Below, piece by piece: positions 53,690 to 62,135 of a stretch of 64,000 bases of DNA (position 1 is the first letter of the stretch; the number at the start of each line of letters is the position of its first letter). The DNA is from Methylopila jiangsuensis. GTDB taxonomy: Bacteria; Pseudomonadota; Alphaproteobacteria; Rhizobiales; Methylopilaceae. A program made the position numbers and the translations under genes. The notes under the pieces were generated by a model. That model did no database searches and was not told the origin of the DNA. It was given only the letters and a program-made list of their open reading frames with translations. The DNA lies in the NCBI RefSeq assembly GCF_027922305.1, contig NZ_BSFK01000016.1, forward strand, positions 186,001 to 250,000, in the 5' to 3' direction.

Positions 53690-53709
53690 TCGTATACATC
53701 CATTAAAGA

Positions 53710-54645
53710 TTATTCCGGCGCGTCGCCGAGCGGGTGCAGGTCGCGCACCATGGCGCGGGCGCGCTCGTCCAGCACATGGGTGTAGATCTGGGTGGTGGCG
53801 ATGTCCGCGTGGCCGAGCAGCTGCTGCACCGAGCGCAGGTCGGCCCCGTTCTGCACCAGATGGCTGGCGAAGGCGTGGCGCAGCACGTGGGGGCTGACCC
53901 TTGCCGCCGGAATCCCGGCGCGCAGCGCGGCGGCCTTCAGGTCGCGGGCGAAGACCTGGCGGCTGAGATGTCCGCTTTCGCCTGCCGCGGGGAACAGCCA
54001 CGGCCCCGACGCCTCCCGGCCGCAGGCGGCGAGCGCCTCCAGATAGGCGGCCATGGCGGCCTTGGCGACAGGCGTCAGCGGCGCGAGCCGCTCGCGGCCG
54101 CCCTTGCCCTTCACCATCACCGCGGCGGCGCCGGGCTTCGCCGCCGAGCGCGGCAGCGCCATCAGCTCGGACACGCGCAGGCCCGTGGCGTAGGCGAGCT
54201 CCAGCAGGCAGGCGAGCCGGGCGGCTGCGAGGCGCGCCCGGGGCGTCGGCTCCGGCCCGGGATCGGCCGCGGCCGCGATCAGCCGCTCCATCTCGTCCAC
54301 GGCGAGCAGCTTCGGCAGCGGGCGGCCCCGGCGGGGGCCTTCGAGCGTGGCGGTGGGGTCGTCTCCCCGCAGCCCGTCGGCGTAGAGGAACTTGTGGAAC
54401 TGCCGCAGCGCCGACAGCTTCCGCGCCGAGGACGAGGCCTTGAAGCCGCGCGCCGCAAGGTCCGCGAGATAGGCGCGCGCGTCGCCCGCGCCGGCGGTCA
54501 GCGCGTCCTCGCCCCGCGCGGCGAGGAAGGCGCAATAGTCGGTCAGGTCGCGCTCGTAGGCCGCGCGGGTGTTGGCGGCCGCGCCGCGCTCCGCGCTCGC
54601 CATGTCGAGGAAGGCCTCCACATGGCGCCGGTCCGCGGCGGTCAC
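53710..54645 (-). CDS. xerD: tyrosine recombinase XerD
   Basis: 311 residues. Catalytic residues R157 (TGLRVSEL), K181, H253, R256 ([10 protein letters not shown]), H279 ([14 protein letters not shown]) and nucleophile Y288 are all visible. It resolves chromosome dimers at dif with XerC. The neighbourhood with accA and the aroK side favours XerD over XerC. The start overlaps the stop of the small membrane protein gene by four bases (ATGA). Confidence 0.95.
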   Translation of the reverse strand: MTAADRRHVEAFLDMASAERGAAANTRAAYERDLTDYCAFLAARGEDALTAGAGDARAYLADLAARGFKASSSARKLSALRQFHKFLYADGLRGDDPTATLEGPRRGRPLPKLLAVDEMERLIAAAADPGPEPTPRARLAAARLACLLELAYATGLRVSELMALPRSAAKPGAAAVMVKGKGGRERLAPLTPVAKAAMAAYLEALAACGREASGPWLFPAAGESGHLSRQVFARDLKAAALRAGIPAARVSPHVLRHAFASHLVQNGADLRSVQQLLGHADIATTQIYTHVLDERARAMVRDLHPLGDAPE

Positions 54646-54866
54646 GGCGTGGCGGACCGTTCGCCGGCGGAGGCGGTGGCGTGGGGGCCGCCGTCGGGCT
54701 CGGGCGCCCGGGCCTGCGCCGGCTGGGCGCGCAGACGGTCGACCGGGATGGTGACCGTCATCTCCCGCGGGCGCGGCGTCACGAAGGTGGCGAGCGCATA
54801 GACTGCGCCGAAGCCGAGCGCGGCGAGCACGCCCATGACGGTCAGAAAGCGCATCAGGCTCGGCAT
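54642..54866 (-). CDS. small membrane-anchored protein before xerD
   Basis: 74 residues. One helix ([26 protein letters not shown]) is followed by a proline-rich, charged tail with [18 protein letters not shown]. Similar proteins sit upstream of xerD in rhizobia; function unknown. The ATG at 54866 is chosen because the longer frame's first 23 residues are not hydrophobic or homologous. It overlaps xerD by ATGA and lies 200 bp from aroK in a divergent arrangement. Confidence 0.72.
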   Translation of the reverse strand: MPSLMRFLTVMGVLAALGFGAVYALATFVTPRPREMTVTIPVDRLRAQPAQARAPEPDGGPHATASAGERSATP

Positions 54867-55066
54867 CGCGACCTCTCGTGTCGCCGGAACAGCGGCCGCC
54901 CGTCTCAGGAGACCACGCCCCGCGCCGGACGGCAACGGCTTAGGTTGTGCCAGCCGAACCTTTAGGACTAGTTTGCGCGCCGTTCGCGCGCGGGTCCGGT
55001 TCCGGCCGGGGCGCGAACGGGACCTTGAGGCGTCGAGGCCCGCCCGTTGGGGCGGCGGAGGATCGG

Positions 55067-55693
55067 GTGAGCGCGGCGACGGAACATCTGAGCCCGGACG
55101 AGGGGCAGGCGAAGCGGACGGCGCGGCTGCGGGCGGCGCTCGGGCCCCGCGCCGTCGTCCTGGTCGGCATGATGGGGGCGGGGAAATCCTCCGTCGGCCG
55201 GCGGCTCGCGGCGGCGCTCGACCTGCCGTTCGTGGACGCCGACAACGAGATCGAGGCCGCGGCCGGAGGCATGACCATCCCCGAGATCTTCGCCACCCAT
55301 GGCGAGGCCTATTTCCGCGCCCGCGAGGCCAAGGTGATCGCCCGGCTGCTGGAGGACGGCCCCCGGGTGCTCGCCACCGGCGGCGGCGCCTGGCTCGACC
55401 CCGACACCCGCGCCCGCATCGCGCGGGGCGGCGTCTCCATCTGGCTCAAGGCGGAGGTGGACGTGCTGCTGAAGCGGGTGCGCAAGCGCTCCAACCGGCC
55501 GCTGCTCGCCACCGCCGACCCCGAGGCGGCGCTGCGCGCGCTGGTGGAGGCGCGTTATCCGGTCTACGGGCTGGCCGACCTCACCGTCATCTCCCGGGAC
55601 GCGCCGCACGAGCACGTCATCGCCGACGTGATCGCGGCGCTGGAGGGCCGGCTCGGCCTGCAGCCTGCGCAGAACAAGGACGCCCAGCCATGA
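55067..55693 (+). CDS. aroK: shikimate kinase
   Basis: 208 residues with a GTG start supported by GGCGGAGG. The Walker A motif is GMMGAGKSS (34-42); substrate binding is in FVDADNEIE and VLATGGGAW. It phosphorylates shikimate for aromatic amino acid synthesis. The N-terminal tail of about 28 residues is longer than in E. coli. It overlaps aroB by ATGA and so forms an operon. Confidence 0.96.
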   Translation: MSAATEHLSPDEGQAKRTARLRAALGPRAVVLVGMMGAGKSSVGRRLAAALDLPFVDADNEIEAAAGGMTIPEIFATHGEAYFRAREAKVIARLLEDGPRVLATGGGAWLDPDTRARIARGGVSIWLKAEVDVLLKRVRKRSNRPLLATADPEAALRALVEARYPVYGLADLTVISRDAPHEHVIADVIAALEGRLGLQPAQNKDAQP

Positions 55694-56826
55694 CCGACGC
55701 CGCTCTCAGCCCGCAGGCGACCGACGGCGCCGTCGTGCGCGTGGCGCTGGGCGACCGCGCCTATGACATCGTCATCGGCCATGGCGTCCTGCGCGAGGCG
55801 GGCGCCCGCGCCAGGGCGCTTGGCGCCCGCAAGGTGGCGGTGGTGACGGACGAGAACGTGGCGAAGGCCCATCTGCCCACCGCGCTCGGCGCCCTCGCCG
55901 ACGCCGGGCTCGACGCCCGGGCCGTCACGGTGGCGGCGGGCGAGGCCTCCAAATGCATGTCGACGCTGGCCGAGGTGACGGACCAGCTCATCGCCGCCCG
56001 CATCGAGCGCGGCGATCTGGTGCTGGCGCTCGGCGGCGGCGTGGTGGGCGATCTCGCCGGCTTCGCCGCCGCGATCCTGCGGCGTGGGGTGCGCTGCCTG
56101 CAGGCGCCCACCAGCCTGCTCGCCCAGGTGGACAGTTCGGTCGGCGGCAAGACCGGCGTCAACTCCCGCTACGGCAAGAACCTGATCGGCGCCTTCCACC
56201 AGCCGAGCCTGGTGCTGGCGGACGTGGACACGCTCGACACCCTGCCGCCGCGCGAGTTCCGCGCCGGCTACGCCGAGGTGGCGAAATACGGCCTGATCGA
56301 CGACGAGGCCCTGTTCGGCTGGCTGGAGCGGTCGTGGGAGGAGATCTTCGCCGGCGGCCCGGCGCGGATCGAGGCGATCGCGGCGAGCTGCCGCTCCAAG
56401 GCCGCCATCGTGGCCCGGGACGAGCACGAGCACGGCGACCGGGCGCTGCTCAACCTCGGCCACACCTTCGGCCATGCTCTGGAGGCGGACGTAGCCTATG
56501 ACGGCTCGCGGCTGGTGCATGGCGAGGGCGTCGCCATCGGCATGGCCATGGCGTTCCGCTTCTCGGCGGCGCTCGGCCTGTGCGCGCCGGACGACGCCCG
56601 CCGGGTGGAGCGCCACCTGCAGGCGGTCGGCCTGCCCACCTCGCCCAAGGCGGTCCCCGGCGGCGTCTCGGACGCCGACACGCTGCTGGAGCACATGCGG
56701 CAGGACAAGAAGGTGTCCGGCGGAAGGCTCACCTTCATCCTGGCGCGGGGCGTCGGCCGGAGCTTCGTTGCGAAGGACGTGGACGCGGACAAGGCGCTCG
56801 CCTTCCTGAAGACCGAACTCGCCTGA
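55690..56826 (+). CDS. aroB: 3-dehydroquinate synthase
   Basis: 378 residues. NAD binding appears in LALGGGVVGDLAGF, and zinc ligands in KYGLIDDEALF, LNLGHTFGHALEA and HGEGVAIGMAMA. It turns DAHP into 3-dehydroquinate, the second shikimate-pathway step. It is translationally coupled to aroK (ATGA), the usual arrangement. Confidence 0.97.
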   Translation: MTDAALSPQATDGAVVRVALGDRAYDIVIGHGVLREAGARARALGARKVAVVTDENVAKAHLPTALGALADAGLDARAVTVAAGEASKCMSTLAEVTDQLIAARIERGDLVLALGGGVVGDLAGFAAAILRRGVRCLQAPTSLLAQVDSSVGGKTGVNSRYGKNLIGAFHQPSLVLADVDTLDTLPPREFRAGYAEVAKYGLIDDEALFGWLERSWEEIFAGGPARIEAIAASCRSKAAIVARDEHEHGDRALLNLGHTFGHALEADVAYDGSRLVHGEGVAIGMAMAFRFSAALGLCAPDDARRVERHLQAVGLPTSPKAVPGGVSDADTLLEHMRQDKKVSGGRLTFILARGVGRSFVAKDVDADKALAFLKTELA

Positions 56827-56918
56827 CCGCGCGCCGCGATCCCGCCGTCACCGGTTCTTAAAGTCCCCCGGGCGATAATTCGCTTTCGTCCCGAACGGAC
56901 CCGCGGGGGAACCTGCCC

Positions 56919-57614
56919 ATGGCGCTCAGGCGCGCCCTCATCGCGCTCGCTTTCGTGCTGGGCGTCCTGCCCTGCCGCGCGGAACAGCCTGCGCCCGCGC
57001 CGTCGCGCCCGGACTACGCCGCGATCGTGCGCGCCGAGGCCGCGGCGCGCGGCCTGCCGCCGGAGGTGGCGGACGCGGTGGCCCACATCGAAAGCGGCTA
57101 CGATCCGGGCGCGGTCGGCGGCGTGGGCGAGATCGGCCTGATGCAGATCCGGCCCGAGACCGCGGCCATGCTCGGCCATGGCGGCGGCGCGCTCGGCCTG
57201 TTCGACCCGAAGACCAACGCCCGCTACGCGGTGCGCTATCTGGCCGAGGCGTGGCGGCTCGCGGACGGCGACCTGTGCCGGGCGCTGATGAAATACCGCG
57301 CCGGCCACCGGGCCGAGACCATGTCGCCGCTGTCGGTGGAGTACTGCCGCCGCGCCAGGGCCTATCTCGCAACATTGGGCTCGCCGCTCGCCGACGGCGC
57401 CGCGCCCGAGAGCGTGGCGATCCGCGCGCTCCCCGGCGACGACGCGCCCCGGCGCGCCGGCGGCGGCCGCAAGGGCGCCTATCTCGGCTGGCGGCCCGGC
57501 CGCCACAGCGCGCAGGACAACGCAAGGTTCTGGGCCGCGCATGAAAAGCGCATCAAGGCGCTGGAGGCCAAGATCGACGCCCGCCGCAAGGTCCGGCTCG
57601 CCCGCGGCGGGTGA
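56919..57614 (+). CDS. lytic transglycosylase (SLT-type)
   Basis: 231 residues with a signal peptide (MALRRALIALAFVLGVLPCRA). The SLT domain (about 32-150) has the catalytic glutamate E58 in HIESGYDPGAVG and GEIGLMQIRPETA. The C-terminal part is basic and may bind glycan. It cleaves peptidoglycan with anhydromuropeptide formation. A GATAAT -10-like hexamer lies near 56873, about 45 bp upstream. Confidence 0.92.
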   Translation: MALRRALIALAFVLGVLPCRAEQPAPAPSRPDYAAIVRAEAAARGLPPEVADAVAHIESGYDPGAVGGVGEIGLMQIRPETAAMLGHGGGALGLFDPKTNARYAVRYLAEAWRLADGDLCRALMKYRAGHRAETMSPLSVEYCRRARAYLATLGSPLADGAAPESVAIRALPGDDAPRRAGGGRKGAYLGWRPGRHSAQDNARFWAAHEKRIKALEAKIDARRKVRLARGG

Positions 57615-57721
57615 CGGGAGGGGCCGGAAAAACGGTCCCGACCGGACAGGCGTCGCCTTTTGGTTTCGACGCGGGGCCGCTACAAGCGGGCCTCCCGCCG
57701 CAAGCCTCGCGATCTCCGCCC

Positions 57722-58525
57722 ATGCCCGTCCGCATCGCCACCTGGAACATCAACTCCGTGCGCCTGCGCATGGGGCTCGTGGAGCGCCTCGTGTCCGAGC
57801 GCGCCATCGACGTGCTCTGCCTGCAGGAGACCAAGTGCCCCGACGACAAGTTCCCGCTGTCGGACGTGCGCAAGATGGGCTTCGAGCACGTCGCCATGCA
57901 CGGGCAGAAGGGCTACCACGGCGTCGCCACCTTCTCGCGCTTCCCCTTCGTCACCACCGCCAAGGAGCGCTTCGCCGACAAGGACGACGCCCGCCATCTG
58001 GCCACCACCTTCGCGGCCGGCCCGCTGGAGGGCGTGACGCTGCACAACTTCTATGTCCCCGCCGGCGGCGACGAACCGGACCCCATCGTCAACCCGAAGT
58101 TCGCCCACAAGCTGCAGTTCCTGAAGGAGCTGACGGACTGGTCGGCGCGGATCGCGGACGCGCCGGGGCGGATTCTGGTCGGCGACCTCAACATCGCGCC
58201 TGCGCCCGAAGACGTCTGGAACCACAAGCAGCTTCTGAAGATCGTCAGCCACACGCCGATCGAGACGGAGGGGCTCGACGCCATGCGCGCGGCCGGCCGC
58301 TGGGTGGACGCGGTGCGCCGGCATGTCCCGCACCCGGAGAAGCTCTTTTCCTGGTGGAGCTACCGCGCCGCGGACTGGGACGCCGCCGACCGCGGCAGAC
58401 GGCTCGACCATGTGTGGATGAGCGCGGACGTGGCCGAACGCTCCACCGCCGTGGAGACGCTGCGCTTCGCCCGCGGCTGGGACCGCCCCTCCGACCACGT
58501 TCCGGTGATCGTCACGCTGGGATGA
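57722..58525 (+). CDS. xth: exodeoxyribonuclease III
   Basis: 267 residues. The endonuclease/exonuclease/phosphatase fold shows ATWNINSVRLR, LCLQETK (metal Glu), GYHGVATFSR, LVGDLNIAP and LDHVW...WDRPSDHVPV. It is an AP endonuclease in base-excision repair, matching nth in the window. The ATG at 57722 begins the conserved MPVRIATWN; upstream codons are unrelated. Confidence 0.95.
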   Translation: MPVRIATWNINSVRLRMGLVERLVSERAIDVLCLQETKCPDDKFPLSDVRKMGFEHVAMHGQKGYHGVATFSRFPFVTTAKERFADKDDARHLATTFAAGPLEGVTLHNFYVPAGGDEPDPIVNPKFAHKLQFLKELTDWSARIADAPGRILVGDLNIAPAPEDVWNHKQLLKIVSHTPIETEGLDAMRAAGRWVDAVRRHVPHPEKLFSWWSYRAADWDAADRGRRLDHVWMSADVAERSTAVETLRFARGWDRPSDHVPVIVTLG

Positions 58526-58566
58526 CGCAGGGCGCCCTCGGGGACGGGGAGACGGCGCACAGGCGC

Positions 58567-59277
58567 TCAGCGCGCCGCTTCGTAGCTCAGCCACCCCTTG
58601 GCGCGCAGGTCGCAGGCGGGGCAGGCGCCGCAGCCGTAGCCCCAGGCGTGGCGCCTGCCGCGTTCGCCCAGATAGCAGGTGTGGCTCTCCTCGACGATGA
58701 GGCCGACCAGCGCCGCGCCGCCGAGGCTCTCGGCGAGGCCCCAGGTTTCGGCCTTGTCGCGCCACATCAGCGGCGTCTCCAGCACGAAACGGCGGTCCAT
58801 GCCGAGGTTGAGCGCCACCTGCAGCGCCTTGATGGCGTCGTCGCGGCAGTCGGGATAGCCGGAGAAGTCGGTCTCGCACATGCCGCCCACGATGCGCCTC
58901 AGGCCCCGCCGCCAGGCGAGCGCCGCCGCGAAGGTGAGGAACAGCAGGTTGCGGCCCGGCACGAAGGTGTTGGGCAGGCCGTCCGCCTCGGCCGCGATCG
59001 CCACGTCGCGGGTGAGCGCGGTCTCGGACAGTTCGCCCAGCACCGGCAGCGCCAGCGTGTGGTCCTCGCCGAGCCGCTCCGCCCATGTCGGGTTCAGCGC
59101 GGCGAGGCCCGACCGGAGCGTGGCCCGCTGGTCGAGCTCCACCCGGTGGCGCTGGCCGTAGTCGAAGCCCAGCGTCTCCACCCGGGCGAAACGGTCGAGC
59201 GCCCAGGCGAGGCAGGTGGCGCTGTCCTGCCCGCCGGAGAACAGCACCAGCGCGCCGTCGTCGGCGGGCGCGGTCAT
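58567..59277 (-). CDS. queC: 7-cyano-7-deazaguanine synthase
   Basis: 236 residues. The PP-loop SGGQDSATC binds ATP, and the C-terminal zinc site is CYLG...[11 protein letters not shown] (four cysteines). It makes preQ0 from 7-carboxy-7-deazaguanine and ammonia, for queuosine tRNA. The start overlaps queD by ATGA. Only queC-D-E are present here; the GTP cyclohydrolase and later enzymes must lie elsewhere. Confidence 0.96.
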   Translation of the reverse strand: MTAPADDGALVLFSGGQDSATCLAWALDRFARVETLGFDYGQRHRVELDQRATLRSGLAALNPTWAERLGEDHTLALPVLGELSETALTRDVAIAAEADGLPNTFVPGRNLLFLTFAAALAWRRGLRRIVGGMCETDFSGYPDCRDDAIKALQVALNLGMDRRFVLETPLMWRDKAETWGLAESLGGAALVGLIVEESHTCYLGERGRRHAWGYGCGACPACDLRAKGWLSYEAAR

Positions 59278-59630
59278 GCGCCGTCGTGCTCCGCCCAGCA
59301 GAACGGGGTCTCGAACACCTTCACCTGGGCGAGCAGCGGCAGATCGGGCTTCACCCGGTCCCAGATCCACAGGGCGATCAGCTCGGCGGTCGGGTTCTCG
59401 AGCCCCTCGATCTCGTTCAGCGTGTGGTGGTCGAGACGCTTCAGCACCGGGCCGAAGGCGGCCTCCACGTCGAAGAAGTCCACCACGAAGCCGGTCGTCG
59501 GGTCGATCGGGCCCTCGAGCGTCAGCTCCACCCGGTAGGAATGGCCGTGCATGCGGTGGCAGCGGTGGGTGGGCGGCACGTTGGGCAGCCGGTGGGCGGC
59601 CTCGAAGGTGAAGGCCTGAACGATCCTCAT
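59274..59630 (-). CDS. queD: 6-carboxy-5,6,7,8-tetrahydropterin synthase
   Basis: 118 residues. Zinc histidines are H13, H28 and H30, with catalytic C24 and a conserved HHTLNEI later. It converts dihydroneopterin triphosphate to carboxytetrahydropterin for queuosine. The product goes to QueE, encoded just upstream. Between queE and queC, overlapping queC by four bases. Confidence 0.95.
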   Translation of the reverse strand: MRIVQAFTFEAAHRLPNVPPTHRCHRMHGHSYRVELTLEGPIDPTTGFVVDFFDVEAAFGPVLKRLDHHTLNEIEGLENPTAELIALWIWDRVKPDLPLLAQVKVFETPFCWAEHDGA

Positions 59631-59643
59631 GGGTCTCGATCTC

Positions 59644-60276
59644 TCAACGAATGCCGATGATCTTGTGGGTCTGGACGCTCAGACGCCAGCGGGGATGGGC
59701 GAGACAGTAGGCGATGGCCGCCTGCACGTTCTTCGCCTGCTCCGGCCCGTCCATGGGCTGGAGGAAGAAATGCCGGAAGTCGAGCCGCTCGAACTCCGAC
59801 GGATCGAGCCCCGCCTGCGGATAGACCAGCTTCAGCTCGTCGCCGCCGTCGAGCGCCAGCGGCGCGCCGGCCTTGGGGCTGACGCAGAGCCAGTCCACGC
59901 CCTCAGGGCGCGCCTGCGTGCCGTTGGTCTCCACCGCCACCTCGAAGCCCCGGGCGCGCACCGCGGCGGTCAGCGCCGCGTCGAGCTGCAGCAGCGGCTC
60001 GCCGCCGGTGAACACCACGTAGCGCGGGCCGGGCGCGCCGTCCCAGGCGGCGGCGATGGCGGCGGCGAGGCTCTCGGCGTCGGCGAAGCGGCCGCCGCCG
60101 TCGCCGTCGGTCCCGACGAAATCGGTGTCGCAGAAGCGGCAGACCGCGCGGTCGCGGTCGGCTTCCCGCCCGCTCCACAGGTTGCAGCCCGTGAAGCGGC
60201 AGAACACCGAGGCGCGGCCCGCCTGCGCGCCCTCGCCCTGCAGCGTCTTGAAGAGTTCCTTGACCGCGTAGCTCAT
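59644..60276 (-). CDS. queE: 7-carboxy-7-deazaguanine synthase (radical SAM)
   Basis: 210 residues, normal for QueE. The radical-SAM cysteines are spaced C-x14-C-x2-C (GCNLWSGREADRDRAVCRFCDTDF), the known variant form of this family. The start at 60276 is chosen for length; an ATG at 60297 would add seven residues. It is the first gene of the que operon. No preQ1 riboswitch pattern was seen ahead of it. Confidence 0.95.
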   Translation of the reverse strand: MSYAVKELFKTLQGEGAQAGRASVFCRFTGCNLWSGREADRDRAVCRFCDTDFVGTDGDGGGRFADAESLAAAIAAAWDGAPGPRYVVFTGGEPLLQLDAALTAAVRARGFEVAVETNGTQARPEGVDWLCVSPKAGAPLALDGGDELKLVYPQAGLDPSEFERLDFRHFFLQPMDGPEQAKNVQAAIAYCLAHPRWRLSVQTHKIIGIR

Positions 60277-60307
60277 GGACCGGATCGCGCTGGACATGCG
60301 GGCGCCC

Positions 60308-60326
60308 GCCCCGCCGCATGCGGGGC
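60308..60326 (-). terminator. GC-rich hairpin between GT2 and queE
   Basis: GCCCCGC (60308-60314) pairs with GCGGGGC (60320-60326) around a CGCAT loop, between the glycosyltransferase stop and queE start. There is no T-run. It may dampen read-through into queE. Confidence 0.35.
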
Positions 60327-60393
60327 GCGGGGGAGGCGGGCCGTCAATACCTTCTTGCGCCGGCGCTGTCGCGGTCCGCAGGCGAAATCGCGC

Positions 60394-61362
60394 TCAACGC
60401 CCGGCGTCCGCCTCCCGATAGACCGGATACAGGCCGCCGAGGGAGAGCTTCCCCAGCACCCCCGCCATGCGCACGGTGTGATCGGCGAAGGCCTCGCGCC
60501 CCTTCAGGAGCATGATCGGCGCCAGCGCCGCCAGCGCCGCCGTCTGCGCCGCGGCGAGGGCGCGCACCCGCCACCGGGTGGCGCGGGGCGAGGCGCTGGC
60601 CTTGGACACCGCCGCGGCGTAGGCCTGCCCGCCGGCGTAGACCCGCCGCCGCATATAGGCCGCGTCGCAGCGCGCCGCCGGCACATGCTCGGTCACGCGG
60701 GGGCCGGAGAGCCAGCCGATGCGCCGGCCGGCCGCCTGCAGCCGGCAGAACAGGTCGTAGTCCTCGCCGCCCGCATGGCCGAAGGCGGGATCGAAGCTCA
60801 GGCCCTCAAGCGCGTCGCGCCGGAACAGCGAATTGGCGGTGGAGAGGATCACGTTCGCGGTCTTCTTCGGCCCCATGGCGAACAGCTCGGCCCCGTCCGG
60901 CGCGCCCGTGTCGCGGGAGAACAGGCTGCGCATGGCGGGCGTCGCCTTGTCCGGCGCCTCGAACACGCCGATCATCGGCCCCACGAACACGTCCTGCGGG
61001 TGGCGGCGCGCGCCGTCCAGCATGGCGGCGAGCCAGCCGTCCGCCATCTCCTGGTCGTCGTCGATGAAGGCGATCAGCGGCGAGGCCGCGGCCGCCATCA
61101 GGCCGGCGTTGCGGGCGACCGAGATGTTCGGCGGATGCGCCTGCGCGTAGACCACGGGCACGTCGCCGCCCGCATGGGCCGCCACGACGCTTTCGGCCGA
61201 ACCCTCGTCGCTGTTGTCCACCACCACGATCGCGAAACGCTTGCCCTCGGGCGCGCGCTGCCGGAGCGCGCTCGCAAGCGCCAGCTTGAGCGGCTCCGGG
61301 CGATGGTAGGTGCAGATCACCAGCGCGAGGTCGGCGGGCGGGGCGAGGGGCGTGGCCGTCAC
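60394..61362 (-). CDS. glycosyltransferase family 2
   Basis: 322 residues from a GTG overlapping the upstream gene's stop (GTGA). The GT-A fold shows LALVICTYHRPEPLKLALASAL, VVDNSDEGS and FIDDDQE (metal DxD-like), with CRLQAAGRRIGWLSGP near the C-terminus and one terminal membrane-prone helix. It probably adds a sugar to a lipid-linked polysaccharide. The donor and acceptor are unknown. Last gene of a leftward polysaccharide group. Confidence 0.92.
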   Translation of the reverse strand: MTATPLAPPADLALVICTYHRPEPLKLALASALRQRAPEGKRFAIVVVDNSDEGSAESVVAAHAGGDVPVVYAQAHPPNISVARNAGLMAAAASPLIAFIDDDQEMADGWLAAMLDGARRHPQDVFVGPMIGVFEAPDKATPAMRSLFSRDTGAPDGAELFAMGPKKTANVILSTANSLFRRDALEGLSFDPAFGHAGGEDYDLFCRLQAAGRRIGWLSGPRVTEHVPAARCDAAYMRRRVYAGGQAYAAAVSKASASPRATRWRVRALAAAQTAALAALAPIMLLKGREAFADHTVRMAGVLGKLSLGGLYPVYREADAGR

Positions 61363-62135
61363 GGGGCGTCGCTCCGCCGTCGAAGGTCGCGGAGATAAAG
61401 CAGCAGGATGCGCGGGCTCTCGATCACGTAGCGCCGCCACATCCGGCGCGGTTCGGTGGAGAGACGGAACAGCCATTCGAGCCCGGCGCGGGACATCCAG
61501 CGTGGCGCGCGCGGCCGGCGGCCGACGAAAAACTCCACGCTCGCGCCGATGCACAGGCCGACGCCACGGGCCACGCCGCGCCGGCGCAGCGCCTCCGCGA
61601 GCTTCTCCTGCTGGGGCGAGCCGACCGCGAGCAGCGTGAAGCGCGCCGGATGGGCCTCGACCGCCGCGACCGTGGCCTCGAAGGCGTCCCGGTTGGTGAG
61701 CAGCCCCATGGGGGCTTCGTAATGGTCCGCGGCGGTGAGCCCGGCTTTCGCCGCCAGCGCCTGGAACAGCGCCGAGTCGCCGCCCACCAGCAGCAGCGGG
61801 GCGGCGCGGTCGAAGCGGGGATCGGACAGGAGCCGCGCCACCAGATCGGAGCCGGGGACGGAGGGCAGGTCGAGGCCGCGGGTCTTCGCCAGCAGCTCCA
61901 CCACCCGGCTGTCGTTCAGGCACAGCCACGCGTTGCGGTACGGCTCGGCCTGCGCGCCGCCCTCGGCGATGCGCGCCACATGGGCGGCGTTGGGCGTCAC
62001 CAGCGGGGCGAAGGCCGCGTCCGCCGGCCGCGCCAGCACGGCGTCGAGCGCTTCGTCCGGCGTCAGGCGGTGGTAGTCCACGCCGAGGAACCGCAGGCGG
62101 GGCGCCGGCGCGGGGGGCAGGTCCGGCTCAGCCAT
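61359..62135 (-). CDS. WecG/TagA/CpsF-family glycosyltransferase
   Basis: 258 residues with the family core RFLGVDYHRLTPDEALDAVL, VTPNAAHV, LCLNDSRVVELLAKTRG, SDLVARLL and LAVGSPQQEKLAEALRRRGVARGVGLCIGASVEFF. The family adds ManNAcA-type or other acidic sugars to lipid carriers or teichoic acid linkers. Overlaps the O-antigen-ligase-like gene by 8 bp and the GT2 gene by 4, so the three are translated together. Confidence 0.92.
   Translation of the reverse strand: MAEPDLPPAPAPRLRFLGVDYHRLTPDEALDAVLARPADAAFAPLVTPNAAHVARIAEGGAQAEPYRNAWLCLNDSRVVELLAKTRGLDLPSVPGSDLVARLLSDPRFDRAAPLLLVGGDSALFQALAAKAGLTAADHYEAPMGLLTNRDAFEATVAAVEAHPARFTLLAVGSPQQEKLAEALRRRGVARGVGLCIGASVEFFVGRRPRAPRWMSRAGLEWLFRLSTEPRRMWRRYVIESPRILLLYLRDLRRRSDAP

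Noticed and set aside
53683-53700. ATG start MDVYE for the AT-rich gene
   Set aside because: It is in a different frame and stops after five codons; the GTG at 53689 keeps the conserved frame open.
60277-60393. Possible preQ1 riboswitch before queE
   Set aside because: No preQ1-I or preQ1-II core was recognised; the region shows only a GC-rich hairpin.
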